Assembly: GCF_003014755.1 (NCBI RefSeq)
Contig: NZ_PYAW01000001.1
Span: forward strand, 1,612,001-1,676,000
DNA length: 64,000 bases
Reading direction: 5' to 3'
From: Chitinophaga niastensis
GTDB lineage: Bacteria; Bacteroidota; Bacteroidia; Chitinophagales; Chitinophagaceae
This document shows positions 14,980 through 25,344 of the stretch, in pieces. Made by a program: the position numbers and the translations under genes. How positions within the stretch are numbered: the first letter of the stretch is position 1; each line of letters opens with the position of its first letter. A model generated the notes under the pieces. It made no database searches, was not told the origin of the DNA, and saw only the letters and a program-made list of their open reading frames with translations.

Positions 14980-16196
14980 TATTCTCCTACTTTGGTACCG
15001 TCATCTTTCAGCATGGTCAGGACCAGCTTTTTTTGATCAGCCTTTATTTTTATCAGGGTCCGGTAGCCTTCTTTAGGGCCACCACCAATGATCAGCGGAT
15101 ATTCATGTTGTCCTGCAACAGGAGCGTACACGCCGTATTGGTGCGTGTGGCCGCAAATAAGGATATCGATTTTATGTTTGTTAAAGAGTTCACCGAACAT
15201 TTCGCGGCAATGTGTTGAGCCATGCCATTCGCCGGAATGATAATGCGGGATATGCATCATCACCACTTTGTGCTTTGCTTTTTTAAAGGCGGTGCTTTGC
15301 AGTTGCTGTTCCAGCCACCTGGCCTGCTGCGCGCGATAGGCGTCAAAGTCAACAATGCCGCCATATACAGGGTGTTCATCTTCTTTATCTTCTCCTGTGT
15401 CCAGTACAATAGCGAATACAGGTCCCCAGGTAAAGGAAAAGTAATTGGCATGGCCAGGATTGTCGAAATACTGATGCCATTCACGGGCGTACTTACCGCG
15501 GGTTTCGTGGTTGCCGCGTACGTACAGGAAAGGGGTTTGTGTGGAAAAAGTATCGCCACAGGGCGTGAGCATATGGTCTATGATCTGCTGCTCGTCCGAC
15601 TGATAGTCAAATACATCTCCATTGAAAAATACAAAATCATACGGGTCGTTGCCGTTCATTTTCAGGAGATGAGGAATCGATGCCGGGTGATCATGGATAT
15701 CATTAATAATAACCCAGGAGACTTCTTTAGCCTGCGGATCAGGTGCAGTGAAGGTGTAGGTATCACTTTCTATAATAGTGCCGTAGGTGAGCTTGTAAGG
15801 CTCAAAGGATAAGATATCTTTTGAGTACACCTTGTAGCTATATTTTTTTCCGGGCTGCAAGTTATCCAGTTCGATACGGTGCAGGCGGTTGTTGGCGTCT
15901 ACCAGGCCATCACTCACATGATGTGCTTTCTGGTTCAGTTGTCCGTCTGTACCGAATTGTATCCAGCTGTAACAGGGGCGTGCCGTGAGCCACATCACGG
16001 AAATGGTATGCGGACCGGGATATTGCAGATAGGGTTTACAGAGGAATGCATGTGCTGTATCGTTTTGTTTTTCATGTTTGGACAGGATACCGGCTTTGGC
16101 TACAGCAGGAGCCAGTCCGGTTACGCCCAATAATCCTGCTTTAGAAAGATTACTGAGGAATGACCTGCGGGATTGTTCACTGTTGACTTTTTTCAT
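14970..16196 (-). CDS. Tat-exported metallophosphoesterase (purple acid phosphatase-like)
   Basis: 408 residues. The N-terminus has a twin-arginine signal (SRRSFLSNLSKAGLLG) followed by a hydrophobic region ending near AVAKAG, so the folded enzyme should be exported. Residues about 50-150 form an N-terminal fibronectin-like domain (ISVMWLTARPCYSWIQFG, LQPGKKYSYKVY). The calcineurin-like domain follows, with metal motifs INDIHDH (Asp and His of the first block), FFNGDVFDY, RGNHETRG, MMHIPHYHSG and CGHTHQYG. All five blocks are present, so it should be an active dinuclear metal phosphatase or phosphodiesterase; the substrate is unknown. The stop codon lies within a period-11 repeat. Confidence 0.85.
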   Translation of the reverse strand: MKKVNSEQSRRSFLSNLSKAGLLGVTGLAPAVAKAGILSKHEKQNDTAHAFLCKPYLQYPGPHTISVMWLTARPCYSWIQFGTDGQLNQKAHHVSDGLVDANNRLHRIELDNLQPGKKYSYKVYSKDILSFEPYKLTYGTIIESDTYTFTAPDPQAKEVSWVIINDIHDHPASIPHLLKMNGNDPYDFVFFNGDVFDYQSDEQQIIDHMLTPCGDTFSTQTPFLYVRGNHETRGKYAREWHQYFDNPGHANYFSFTWGPVFAIVLDTGEDKEDEHPVYGGIVDFDAYRAQQARWLEQQLQSTAFKKAKHKVVMMHIPHYHSGEWHGSTHCREMFGELFNKHKIDILICGHTHQYGVYAPVAGQHEYPLIIGGGPKEGYRTLIKIKADQKKLVLTMLKDDGTKVGEYMV

Positions 16197-16420
16197 ATTT
16201 ATATATTAACTATATGTGGATAGGGGCTAAAAATAATATGCAAAGGATAAAAGGGAGTTATTTTTATATGAATGGGGCCAGCTATTTTAATGTTATTTAT
16301 AAATAGTAAAAATTAATAATTTGATAGGCTGCGCTTTACATTGGCGGGACATAAAAGTTTATTAATGGTAAAACTGGTCAGGAATGCGACGGGAAAAGGA
16401 TTTTTTTCGGCAATAGCGTT

Positions 16421-16450
16421 TTGATTTTCACCCATTAACTATTACCTTTG
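16421..16450 (+). promoter_or_regulatory. Promoter of atpDC
   Basis: TTG (16421-16423, within TTTTG), a 19-base spacer and TACCTTTG (16443-16450): a full match to the Bacteroidota promoter. The leader to the atpD start would be about 77 bases. The rest of the spacer 16197-16420 is AT-rich; nothing else was recognised. Confidence 0.75.
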
Positions 16451-16509
16451 CGGCAAATTTTAGAAACTGTTTGCGAGTGCTTTCAGTTTTTGAGGAAGTA
16501 ACATTTTAG

Positions 16510-18036
<1,527 letters not shown>

Positions 18037-18043
18037 TTAAGTC

Positions 18044-18070
18044 AATGATCCCGGTTTTGCCGGGATCATT
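18044..18070 (+). other. Intra-operon hairpin between atpD and atpC
   Basis: A perfect 11-bp stem AATGATCCCGG / CCGGGATCATT with loop TTTTG, directly after the atpD stop. It lacks a T tract on the plus strand, so it more likely stabilises the atpD 3' end or attenuates atpC than ends all transcription. Confidence 0.5.
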
Positions 18071-18095
18071 CACCCTTCACCATTTACGATTATAA
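18068..18095. repeat. Heptamer repeat upstream of atpC
   Basis: Four units of 7 bases (ATTCACC, CTTCACC, ATTTACG, ATTATAA) running up to the ATG of atpC. The reverse complement resembles the heptamers upstream of nuoC at 56691. Confidence 0.55.
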
Positions 18096-18096
18096 C

Positions 18097-18354
18097 ATGC
18101 TATTAGAAGTATTAACACCAGAAAGAAAATTATATGCTGGCGAAGTGTACGGAGTACAACTGCCGGGCATTGACGGTTCTTTTGAAATACTGGATAAACA
18201 TGCGCCATTAATTGCAGCTCTCGGAAATGGTAAAATGAAAGTGCTGAAAGATAAAACGCATGCTGAGTTTTTTACTATCAGCGGTGGATTTGTAGAAGTG
18301 TTGCGCAATAAGGCTACCGTACTCGTAGAAGGCGCTGTAGCAGTGGGAAAATAA
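18097..18354 (+). CDS. atpC: F1F0 ATP synthase subunit epsilon, short form
   Basis: 85 residues, against 130-140 in most bacteria. The beta-sandwich domain is complete (MLLEVLTPERKLYAGEVYGV, then DGSFEILDKHAPLIAAL, then EFFTISGGFVEVLRNKATVL). The C-terminal two-helix domain, which inhibits ATP hydrolysis in other bacteria, is absent; short epsilon subunits are usual in this phylum, so this is not a local truncation. It is the last gene of the atpDC unit, followed by a strong terminator. Confidence 0.95.
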   Translation: MLLEVLTPERKLYAGEVYGVQLPGIDGSFEILDKHAPLIAALGNGKMKVLKDKTHAEFFTISGGFVEVLRNKATVLVEGAVAVGK

Positions 18355-18384
18355 GCATACCAACAGTAAAAGATAATAAAAGCC

Positions 18385-18416
18385 AGGCCGGGTAAGATTA
18401 CCCGGCCTTTGTTTTG
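18385..18416 (+). terminator. Terminator after atpC
   Basis: A perfect 10-bp stem AGGCCGGGTA / TACCCGGCCT (18385-18394, 18399-18408), loop AGAT, followed by TTGTTTT. Confidence 0.85.
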
Positions 18417-18626
18417 TCCTAACTATTCCAATCTTAGATGACCCGGTAATGCGTAAGATTACCCACCGGGATTTCCGCTCTATTCATCTATGCACAATAC
18501 ATTACCTGCACGGGTTATACGAGATAATCCGCAGTCATGCATGTACATCAATAGACAGCCTTATCAAGGGCTATGTATATTACCTAATGAATATGCCTTT
18601 GATGATAATTTTCGATAATAATTAAA

Positions 18627-18731
18627 ATGAGTGATCAGGTAAAAAATCTGGTATCGGTCTATAGAAGAAGCAAAATGTTTTTCATAGGTTTTGCCTTCAT
18701 AGGTGTATTCTTATCGGTTATGCTTACCTGA
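18627..18731 (+). CDS. Candidate small membrane protein (34 residues)
   Basis: ATG 18627, stop TGA 18729-18731. The product has a polar N-terminus ending in YRRSK followed by FFIGFAFIGVFLSVMLT, a single predicted membrane helix with a positive-inside flank. The start is preceded by an A-rich sequence (AATTAAA), as is common in Bacteroidota. It lies alone in the 18417-18873 spacer. Composition and topology are consistent with a real small protein, but there is no family match and no promoter was recognised. Chance is a fair alternative at this length. Confidence 0.35.
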   Translation: MSDQVKNLVSVYRRSKMFFIGFAFIGVFLSVMLT

Positions 18732-18873
18732 AAACGGGTTATGCTATCGTTTTTTATTAGCAATTACTTTAGCAAGATATTTAATTTGTTTTAAATAAAC
18801 AGCATTCATTCTGTTCATTTTTCACTTCCGGGAGCGTGCTGCTCCGATGTCCTTCTAACTCAGAATATTACCA

Positions 18874-19425
18874 TTAATTTAAGGATGGGTCAATCGGGAA
18901 GTTTGCCATCATGGCAAAGGTACTACCGAGATTTTTGAGGGATTGTTGCCAGATTTGTTGCTCTTTGGGTTCAAATATTATGGCCGCATCGGTGTTAGAA
19001 AGTATCCAGGATTTATCCTTTACCTCACCCTCCAGTTGTCCGTCGGTCCACCCGGAATAACCTATAAAGAATTTGATTTTGTCGAGGTTCAGCAGCCCGT
19101 TATTCAGGGCAGCTACCACGCTGTCAAATTTGCCACCCCAGTAGGTGCCTGGCAGGATTTCCAATCCACCTGTTATCAGTTCAGGCTGCTGGTGCACAAA
19201 ATGAATGGTATCCATCTGCACCGGACCACCATAATACACAGGAATGTTGCTGAGCAATACTTCCGGAACAAGGTTGTCCAATGATTGATCAAATAACTTA
19301 TTGATTACAAAACCAAAACTACCTTTATCCTTGTGCTCACAGAGCAGTATCACAGTACGTGCGAAGTTCGGATCTTTTAAAAAAGGATCAGCTATCAGCA
19401 AAATGCCGGGCGACAAGGTTACCAT
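18874..19425 (-). CDS. YqgE/AlgH family protein
   Basis: 183 residues, full length for the family. Signature segments: LSPGILLIADPFLKDPNFARTV at the N-terminus (as PGILLIADP and DPNFARTV), GSFGFVINK, PVYYGGPVQMD, FFIGYSGWTDGQLEGE and the C-terminal DAAIIFEP. The family is a compact cytosolic beta fold of unproven function, although AlgH has been tied to gene regulation in Pseudomonas. Adjacent genes do not help. The start ATG 19425 fits the family N-terminus. Confidence 0.9.
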   Translation of the reverse strand: MVTLSPGILLIADPFLKDPNFARTVILLCEHKDKGSFGFVINKLFDQSLDNLVPEVLLSNIPVYYGGPVQMDTIHFVHQQPELITGGLEILPGTYWGGKFDSVVAALNNGLLNLDKIKFFIGYSGWTDGQLEGEVKDKSWILSNTDAAIIFEPKEQQIWQQSLKNLGSTFAMMANFPIDPSLN

Positions 19426-19507
19426 ATGCTTACAAATTTTATCGCTTGCTCAAATTTAATTAAATGATTGATATAAAGGGAAAAAGAAAGGAGTCCCTCC
19501 CAAATAG

Positions 19508-19541
19508 GTATAAATAAAAAAGGAGGCTAGAAAGCCTCCTT
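19508..19541 (-). terminator. Orphan terminator facing minus strand
   Basis: The 9-bp stem AAGGAGGCT / AGCCTCCTT with a 4-base loop, followed on the minus strand by a T-rich tail. It lies 82 bp upstream of the YqgE start codon, so it would stop transcripts coming from further right before they enter that gene. Confidence 0.7.
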
Positions 19542-19655
19542 ACCATTTTATCAACCAAAATCTAAATCGCTTATGGAACGAATCCACATCGATGTATGTA
19601 GAAAGTTTAATTACTTTGTTATGATCTTGAACTAATCAAATTTAGTACCAAGATT
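19514..19655 (-). ncRNA. Candidate small RNA between a promoter box and an orphan terminator
   Basis: A minus-strand TACCTTTG box (19669-19662) would start transcription near 19655. About 115-140 bases on is a perfect 9-bp terminator stem AAGGAGGCT / AGCCTCCTT (19520-19528, 19533-19541), followed on the minus strand by TTTTT and ATTTA. No minus-strand gene lies close upstream that this terminator could serve. The -33 element is poor. A 12-codon frame starting ATGTGGATTCG lies inside, so a leader-type peptide is an alternative. Boundaries are estimates. Nothing else was recognised in 19426-19868 apart from the promoter box at 19833. Confidence 0.35.
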
Positions 19656-19832
19656 ATGAAGCAAAGGTAAGGAAAGAAGTATTAATAAAATCAGCAGTAG
19701 CCAGTTAAAATTACGTTAAAGTGATATTGTATTGCAGAAGGGAAGCAAGGATGCTATATTAAGCTTCTAATTTTGTATCATAGTTGCTATAGCAAATATC
19801 TTTTTTAACAATTTTTAATTTTTCATCGCGCT

Positions 19833-19840
19833 TATCTTTG
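19833..19840 (+). promoter_or_regulatory. -7 box upstream of the histidine kinase gene
   Basis: TATCTTTG matches TAnnTTTG 29 bp before the start codon. No clear TTG lies at the right distance, so this is a partial match. Confidence 0.4.
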
Positions 19841-19868
19841 AAGTATATTTAAGCCTGACATATTTTTC

Positions 19869-21230
19869 ATGATACCACTGAAGCGAATTTTCCCTGTAAT
19901 TGTAATTCTGATCACACTATCCCTGATGGGCATTATCTATATCCAGGTTAGTTGGATCAGAAGTGCCGTGCAGATAAAAAAAGAACAGCTTTTTCAAAGG
20001 TCAGTAGGTATGATCAGGGATGTACTCAACGATATGTTGTCTACCCGGCAAACGGCCCTGATGTTTAAACTGGATGGCAGGGTAACCCCCAGTCCCAAAG
20101 GGTTTACGATAGACGTAAATGCGCTGCCTTATACGCCAACTCCCCTGAGCGACTTTTACAGTGTCCAGGATCTGAGAAAGTGCATCCAGACCAATATGAG
20201 GAAAAATCACCTCGATTCTACACATTTCGAGTTTGCCGTGCTGGTACCATCTACAGGGTACTCAGCCAGCATAAAAAAACAATCTGCCGGTTTTGAAAAG
20301 ATGTACCACGCTGCTACAGACAGCAATCTTGCCAATAACAACAAGTACAAAGTGCAGTTGATTCCGCTGGTAGAGCCAAATGATCTTAATCAACAAGCTG
20401 AAAGCCTGATGGTTATTATACCCACCGATGATTCAGTGGCTAAACAATTAGGCCTTATGATTACCGGGGGAGTATTGTTTACAATGATCATCATTACGGC
20501 TTTTGCACTCACCATCCGCACCCTGCTGAATCAGAAAAAACTATCGGAAATAAAATCGGATTTCATCAACAACATGACCCATGAACTGAAAACGCCGCTG
20601 GCCACAATTTCCCTGGCCATTGATGCTATCAGAAATGAAAAAGTGATGTCGAAACCGGAAAAGATCCATTACTTCTCCGGTATCATTAAGGAAGAGAACA
20701 AACGCATGAATAAACAGGTGGAAAGTATCCTGCAATCTGCGCTGCTGGAAAAAGATGAAATTGGTCTTAAACTGCAGGCGACAGATGCACATGCTGTGAT
20801 TCAGAGTACTACTGATAACCTGCAATTGCAGCTGGCTGCCAAAAATGGGGTGGTAGACCTGCAACTGGACGCTATCAATCCGGTAATTATGGCGGATGAT
20901 GTACATTTTTCCAACCTGATCTTCAACCTGATGGACAATGCCATCAAATACTCCAACGACAACCTGGAAATAAAAATACAAACCTATAATACCCGTAAAA
21001 GCTTGTTCATAGTGATTGCAGACAATGGTATCGGGATGAGCCGCGATACTATTTCACGTATATTTGAAAAGTTCTATCGCGCACATACCGGTAATGTTCA
21101 TAATGTAAAAGGTTTTGGCCTCGGACTTACCTATGTAAAGGCGATCGTGGATGCACATAAAGGAAAAATTAAAGTGGAAAGCACCATCGGTAAAGGCAGT
21201 AAGTTTACTCTGGAATTCCCACAGGAATAG
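19869..21230 (+). CDS. Membrane sensor histidine kinase (HisKA/HATPase_c)
   Basis: 453 residues. Two membrane segments (about 8-30 and 194-216) flank a periplasmic sensor region of about 165 residues with no recognised domain. There is no clear HAMP domain; the second helix runs almost directly into HisKA. The H-box is NNMTHELKTPL with His238. The ATPase domain shows the N-box NLIFNLMDNAIKYS, the G1 box IADNGIGMS, the F-box FEKFYRA, and the G2 box KGFGLGLTYVKAIV. No response regulator is adjacent. An orphan OmpR-type regulator lies at 36794; both recall the Bacteroidota RprX/RprY type, but pairing is only a suggestion. The next gene starts 16 bp downstream. Confidence 0.9.
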   Translation: MIPLKRIFPVIVILITLSLMGIIYIQVSWIRSAVQIKKEQLFQRSVGMIRDVLNDMLSTRQTALMFKLDGRVTPSPKGFTIDVNALPYTPTPLSDFYSVQDLRKCIQTNMRKNHLDSTHFEFAVLVPSTGYSASIKKQSAGFEKMYHAATDSNLANNNKYKVQLIPLVEPNDLNQQAESLMVIIPTDDSVAKQLGLMITGGVLFTMIIITAFALTIRTLLNQKKLSEIKSDFINNMTHELKTPLATISLAIDAIRNEKVMSKPEKIHYFSGIIKEENKRMNKQVESILQSALLEKDEIGLKLQATDAHAVIQSTTDNLQLQLAAKNGVVDLQLDAINPVIMADDVHFSNLIFNLMDNAIKYSNDNLEIKIQTYNTRKSLFIVIADNGIGMSRDTISRIFEKFYRAHTGNVHNVKGFGLGLTYVKAIVDAHKGKIKVESTIGKGSKFTLEFPQE

Positions 21231-21246
21231 ATAAAGGATAAAGCGT

Positions 21247-22059
21247 ATGATACTTAGTGAAAAAGAAATACTGCATTTCAAAAATCCTATAGCCGTTCCC
21301 GGTATAGGTGTTTCTATGCAGGAAAAATTGAAAGAAGCCCGCGTACTGGTAGTAGGTGCCGGTGGTTTGGGAAGCCCTGTATTGCAATATCTTAGCGCCA
21401 GCGGGGTTGGTGTGCTGGGCATTGCAGACTATGGCGTGATCAATGATGATGATATGCACCGCCAGCCTGTATACCAGATGCAGGATATTCGCAAGCATAA
21501 AGCTAAAATGGCTGCCAGCCGTCTATGGGCGGTGAATCCATATACAAAGCATTACCCTATTTTAGTACAGGTAAAGCCGGAAACAATAGGACTGATGCTG
21601 GTAGGATTTGACCTGGTAATAGATTGTTCCCAGCATCTGCCTACACACCTGGTTATCAATGATGCCTGCATCGTACACAACAAACCATTTATAACAGGAG
21701 AAGTACATAACTGGATGGCCTGGTGGGCAGGCTTTAATATGCCAATGCCGGATGGTACTACTTCTGCTTCCTATCGCTGTTCTTTACCATTAACAGAAGA
21801 ATATCGCAACTTTGATGCTGGCGCAATCGGCGCTACACACGGCGCTACCGGCATGCATATGGTATGTGAAATATTAAAATATCTGATGGATGTTCCGGGA
21901 GGTATTGCCGGAAAACTCTATGGTATTGATTATCTGCATAATCAAACCCAGGTACATGAACTGCAGCCGGATGCGGAAGTCCTGGCAAATACCTGTGCAG
22001 CAGGTATTTTAACAGCAGATGAGTATGGATTGGAGATTGTACCGGATGTAGAAGATTAA
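21247..22059 (+). CDS. ThiF/MoeB/HesA-like protein with altered active site
   Basis: 270 residues with the adenylating E1-like Rossmann fold: nucleotide loop VLVVGAGGLGSPVLQYL (about 33-49) and the DDDMHRQPVYQ region (normally D-x-x-x-N-x-x-RQ; the Asn is Asp here). Further on, the usual D-x-T-D-N segment reads DCSQHLPTH, losing the second Asp. The zinc knuckle and catalytic cysteine region normally containing CYRC reads SYRC, and the later Cys pair is missing. Canonical MoeB/ThiF chemistry (adenylation of a C-terminal Gly-Gly and thiocarboxylate formation) is therefore doubtful. It follows the kinase gene by 16 bp, and its stop codon abuts a 46-bp inverted repeat. No molybdopterin or thiamine genes are nearby. 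Confidence 0.75.
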   Translation: MILSEKEILHFKNPIAVPGIGVSMQEKLKEARVLVVGAGGLGSPVLQYLSASGVGVLGIADYGVINDDDMHRQPVYQMQDIRKHKAKMAASRLWAVNPYTKHYPILVQVKPETIGLMLVGFDLVIDCSQHLPTHLVINDACIVHNKPFITGEVHNWMAWWAGFNMPMPDGTTSASYRCSLPLTEEYRNFDAGAIGATHGATGMHMVCEILKYLMDVPGGIAGKLYGIDYLHNQTQVHELQPDAEVLANTCAAGILTADEYGLEIVPDVED

Positions 22060-22171
22060 CTGTGATTTTTATGATTTTTTTGATTATCCTGATGAGCGGA
22101 GATATTCGCGTATATCATTACTTTAATCTCCGCTCATCAGGATAATCAAAAAAATCATAAAAATCACAGTT
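22058..22171. repeat. Perfect 46-bp inverted repeat with period-9 arms
   Basis: Left arm 22058-22103, 22-base spacer 22104-22125, right arm 22126-22171; the arms are perfect reverse complements over 46 bases. Within each arm GAT recurs every 9 bases (GATTTTTAT, GATTTTTTT, GATTATCCT, GATGAGCGG). The left arm overlaps the last two bases of the ThiF-like gene's stop codon; the right arm contains the stop and last two codons of the S66 peptidase gene. It can act as a two-way terminator, though it is far longer than needed. Confidence 0.9.
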
Positions 22172-23069
22172 CAGACAATATACTCTTCGCCCCAACCCTC
22201 AGTTCATGTTTTAGCCCCAGCTTCAATGCATAGTTAGCTGCACCGTGCCCACTCGGAAAGCCAAAGCAAACCGGATATTTATAGTCTTTCACCAGGTTGA
22301 GAATAATTTCATATTCTGTTTGTCCAAAAGGAGTATCCGTTTCTTTTCCATCGGAGAAGCCGCCTACTACTAATCCTGCTAGTTTGTCCAGCCAGCCCGC
22401 ACGTTTCAGGTTATACATCATACGGTCCACATTATACCGGTATTCGCCTATATCTTCCAGCAGCAGAATTTTTCCTTTAGTATCTATTTGTGACGAGGTG
22501 CCGGAGAGATTGGCCAGCATTGATAAATTGCCGCCTACCAATTCACCGGTGGCCTTGCCTTCTTTGTTTAAAGGATGCGCTGCAGTAGTATAGCGGTATG
22601 CCTTGCCTTTCAGCGCAGCAGACAAACTATGTACGTATTCATCCTCAAAAGTGTCGGCAGTAATGCCGCTGCACATCATGGAATGTATGGTTGGAATGCC
22701 GTAATGCTGTTGCACATGGGCGTGTAGTGCTGTAACATCACTGTAGCCGCACAACCACTTGGGATGCTTGCGGAAGCGCGTGAAATCCAGTTTATCAAGG
22801 ATGCATACCATGCCATAACCACCACGGCCAAATAAAATCGCCTTTATTTCGGGATCATCCAGCATGTCCTGCAATTCTTCCAGTCTCAGTTCATCCGGTG
22901 CGGAGAAATTATGGAAGCTGGTGCCTACCGTGATACCCATGTGCACCCGGTATCCCCAGGAGTTCAACACCGCGGCTGCATACTCTGCTACGGGCAGCTC
23001 CATTTTGCTGCTGGAACAGGTAACTCCGATCAGATCACCTTTTTTCAAATATGGCGGAATTTTTACCAT
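22164..23069 (-). CDS. LD-carboxypeptidase, peptidase family S66
   Basis: 301 residues; the family cleaves the L,D-bond of peptidoglycan tetrapeptides during cell-wall recycling in the cytosol (LdcA type) or removes microcin peptides (MccF type). The Ser-Glu-His machinery is visible: nucleophile Ser110 in CGYSDVTAL, Glu in LLEDIGEYRYNVDRMM, and His in FPSGHGAANYAL. The N-terminal start VKIPPYLKKGDLIGVTCSSSK is typical. No signal peptide, so it should be cytosolic. The last codons and stop lie within the long inverted repeat. Its start is 137 bp from metG, transcribed divergently. Confidence 0.9.
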   Translation of the reverse strand: MVKIPPYLKKGDLIGVTCSSSKMELPVAEYAAAVLNSWGYRVHMGITVGTSFHNFSAPDELRLEELQDMLDDPEIKAILFGRGGYGMVCILDKLDFTRFRKHPKWLCGYSDVTALHAHVQQHYGIPTIHSMMCSGITADTFEDEYVHSLSAALKGKAYRYTTAAHPLNKEGKATGELVGGNLSMLANLSGTSSQIDTKGKILLLEDIGEYRYNVDRMMYNLKRAGWLDKLAGLVVGGFSDGKETDTPFGQTEYEIILNLVKDYKYPVCFGFPSGHGAANYALKLGLKHELRVGAKSILSEL

Positions 23070-23082
23070 TGTACCTTTTGTT

Positions 23083-23090
23083 TACCTTTG
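23083..23090 (+). promoter_or_regulatory. -7 box of the metG promoter
   Basis: TACCTTTG, matching TAnnTTTG; the -33 position has only TTTT. It implies a leader of about 110 bases, in which no T-box or riboswitch was recognised. Confidence 0.45.
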
Positions 23091-23205
23091 CAGATTAGTT
23101 AGCGTAAATTCATTTTTTATTCGCTGACTAAGGTGATAAATTGTTATGGTGATTCCAAAAACAATCATCTGATTTAAAGTTTATTTAAGCATTCTTCAAG
23201 ATAAT

Positions 23206-25341
23206 ATGGGAAAATTTAATAGATATTTAATAACTGCGGCATTACCGTATGCCAATGGCCCGGTGCATATTGGACACCTTGCCGGCTGCTACCTGCCTGC
23301 AGATATTTACGTGCGATACCTGCGCGCAAAAAAAGCTGATGTAAAATTTGTTTGCGGAACAGATGAACATGGTGTACCTATCACCATCAAAGCGATGAAG
23401 GAAGAAGTGTCTCCGCAGGATGTAGTGGATAAATACCACAAAATCATTGGCGACAGCTTTGCGGCAATGGGTATCTCTTTCGACATCTTTGCCCGTACCA
23501 GTGATCCCATACATCACGAAACAGCTTCAGACTTTTTTCTGAAGATGTATAACGACGGCTTGTTTGAAGTAAAAGAAAGTGAGCAATATTTTGATCCGGA
23601 GAAAAATGTTTTTCTGGCAGACAGATATATAATTGGTACCTGCCCCAAATGTGGCAATGACAAGGCTTATGGTGATCAGTGTGAACGTTGCGGCAGCTCA
23701 TTAAGCCCGGACGAACTGATTAACCCGCATTCTGCCCTCAGCGATGCAGTGCCGGTGAAAAAGAAAACAAAGCACTGGTACATGCCCCTCCAGAACTACG
23801 AACCATGGCTGAAAGAATGGATACTGGAAGGACATAAAGAATGGAAAAATAATGTATACGGTCAGTGCAAAAGCTGGCTGGACAATGGTTTGCAGAGTCG
23901 TGCCATGACGCGCGACAGCAACTGGGGAATTAAGGTGCCTTTACCTGATGCCGAAGGAAAAGTACTCTACGTGTGGTTTGATGCGCCTATCGGGTACATC
24001 TCTGCTACTAAAGAGCTTACCAATAACTGGTCAGACTATTGGTGTAAAGAGGATACCAAACTGGTACATTTTATCGGAAAAGATAATATCGTTTTCCATT
24101 GTATCATTTTCCCGGCCATGCTGAAAGCCCACGGTGGCTTTGTTGTACCTGAAAATGTACCTGCAAACGAGTTCCTGAATATTGAAGGAGAAAAAGTTTC
24201 TACTTCCCGTAACTGGGCAGTATGGGTAAATGATTATATCCAGGATTTCCCTGATCAGCAGGACGTATTGCGTTATGTACTCTGTGCTACAGCACCGGAA
24301 ACCAAAGACAACGACTTTACCTGGAAAGATTTTCAGGACCGTAATAACAATGAACTGGTAGCTATCCTCGGTAACTTTGTGAATCGCGCTATGGTGCTGA
24401 TGCATAAGTTATGTGGCGGGAAAGTGCCGCGTTTGCACGATGAGTTCCTGGATGATACAGATCGTGAACTCTTAAAGGAATTCAGTGTTGCAAAAGAGAA
24501 AATAGAAAACAGCATTGAGAACTACCGCTTCAGGGAAGCACTGTCAGAGGTAATAGAATTTTCCAGAAAAGGAAATCAGTACCTGCAAAAAAGTGAACCC
24601 TGGATACTGGCAAGTGCTATAGAGAAACTGAATAGCGGACAGCCGCATGCTAAGTACGAACTGAAGGATGTTCCAATGCTGCAGGCCCGCATTGATAACT
24701 GTTTGCATGTTTCCTTACAACTAACGGCAAACCTGGCTATCTTCTTACATCCTTTCCTGCCTTTCACATCCAAAAAGATCTGTCACATGTTGAAAGTGGT
24801 AGACCGTATGCTGGATTGGGAAAACGCTGGTAGTGTAGAATTGCTGAAAGTAGGTTATACATTGCGTGCACCGGAACTACTGTTCAAAAAAGTAGAAAAT
24901 GAGCAGATAGTAGCACAGGTAGAAAAACTGCATGCCGGTTTGAAACAATCTGCTGCAGCTACTGCGGCGGCGACTACAGTGCCGGTTGTGGAAGAAGCAC
25001 CTGCTGCACCTGCAAAACCCGAAATCCAATATGATGATTTTGCAAAGCTGGACCTGCGTGTAGGCACTATCTTACAGGCAGAAAAAGTAGAGAAAGCAGA
25101 TAAATTACTGAAACTGCTGGTAGATATCGGTACAGAACAACGTACGGTGGTATCCGGCATTGCTATGCACTTTAAACCGGAAGATATCGTAGGCAAACAG
25201 GTAACACTGGTGGCTAACCTGGCTCCCCGCAAAATGCGTGGTATTGAAAGTCAGGGTATGATCCTGATGGCAGAAGATAACGGCAAACTTATTTTCGTAA
25301 ACCCCGCTGAAGCCGTGAAACCCGGTAGCGGTGTTAGCTGA
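23206..25341 (+). CDS. metG: Methionyl-tRNA synthetase
   Basis: 711 residues. The class I catalytic domain has HIGH at 21-24 ([13 protein letters not shown]), zinc ligands in [18 protein letters not shown], and KVSTS in place of KMSKS ([14 protein letters not shown]), a variation known in this phylum. An anticodon-binding helical domain follows, then an Ala-rich linker (about 580-605) and a C-terminal tRNA-binding OB-fold ([20 protein letters not shown] onward, about 606-711), which also mediates dimerisation. The stop codon is followed by a heptamer repeat and a terminator. Confidence 0.97.
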   Translation: MGKFNRYLITAALPYANGPVHIGHLAGCYLPADIYVRYLRAKKADVKFVCGTDEHGVPITIKAMKEEVSPQDVVDKYHKIIGDSFAAMGISFDIFARTSDPIHHETASDFFLKMYNDGLFEVKESEQYFDPEKNVFLADRYIIGTCPKCGNDKAYGDQCERCGSSLSPDELINPHSALSDAVPVKKKTKHWYMPLQNYEPWLKEWILEGHKEWKNNVYGQCKSWLDNGLQSRAMTRDSNWGIKVPLPDAEGKVLYVWFDAPIGYISATKELTNNWSDYWCKEDTKLVHFIGKDNIVFHCIIFPAMLKAHGGFVVPENVPANEFLNIEGEKVSTSRNWAVWVNDYIQDFPDQQDVLRYVLCATAPETKDNDFTWKDFQDRNNNELVAILGNFVNRAMVLMHKLCGGKVPRLHDEFLDDTDRELLKEFSVAKEKIENSIENYRFREALSEVIEFSRKGNQYLQKSEPWILASAIEKLNSGQPHAKYELKDVPMLQARIDNCLHVSLQLTANLAIFLHPFLPFTSKKICHMLKVVDRMLDWENAGSVELLKVGYTLRAPELLFKKVENEQIVAQVEKLHAGLKQSAAATAAATTVPVVEEAPAAPAKPEIQYDDFAKLDLRVGTILQAEKVEKADKLLKLLVDIGTEQRTVVSGIAMHFKPEDIVGKQVTLVANLAPRKMRGIESQGMILMAEDNGKLIFVNPAEAVKPGSGVS

Positions 25342-25344
25342 TAA

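Noticed and set aside
18097..18354. Short AtpC as a truncated gene
   Set aside because: The beta domain is complete and short epsilon subunits are usual in Bacteroidota; no remnant of the helical domain follows.
23091..23205. metG leader as a T-box or SAM-type riboswitch
   Set aside because: No T-box sequence, specifier loop or terminator/antiterminator pair could be seen.
24190..24204. KVSTS instead of KMSKS in MetG as a sign of an inactive enzyme
   Set aside because: This variation is known in MetRS of the phylum, and the HIGH motif, zinc knuckle and length are normal.
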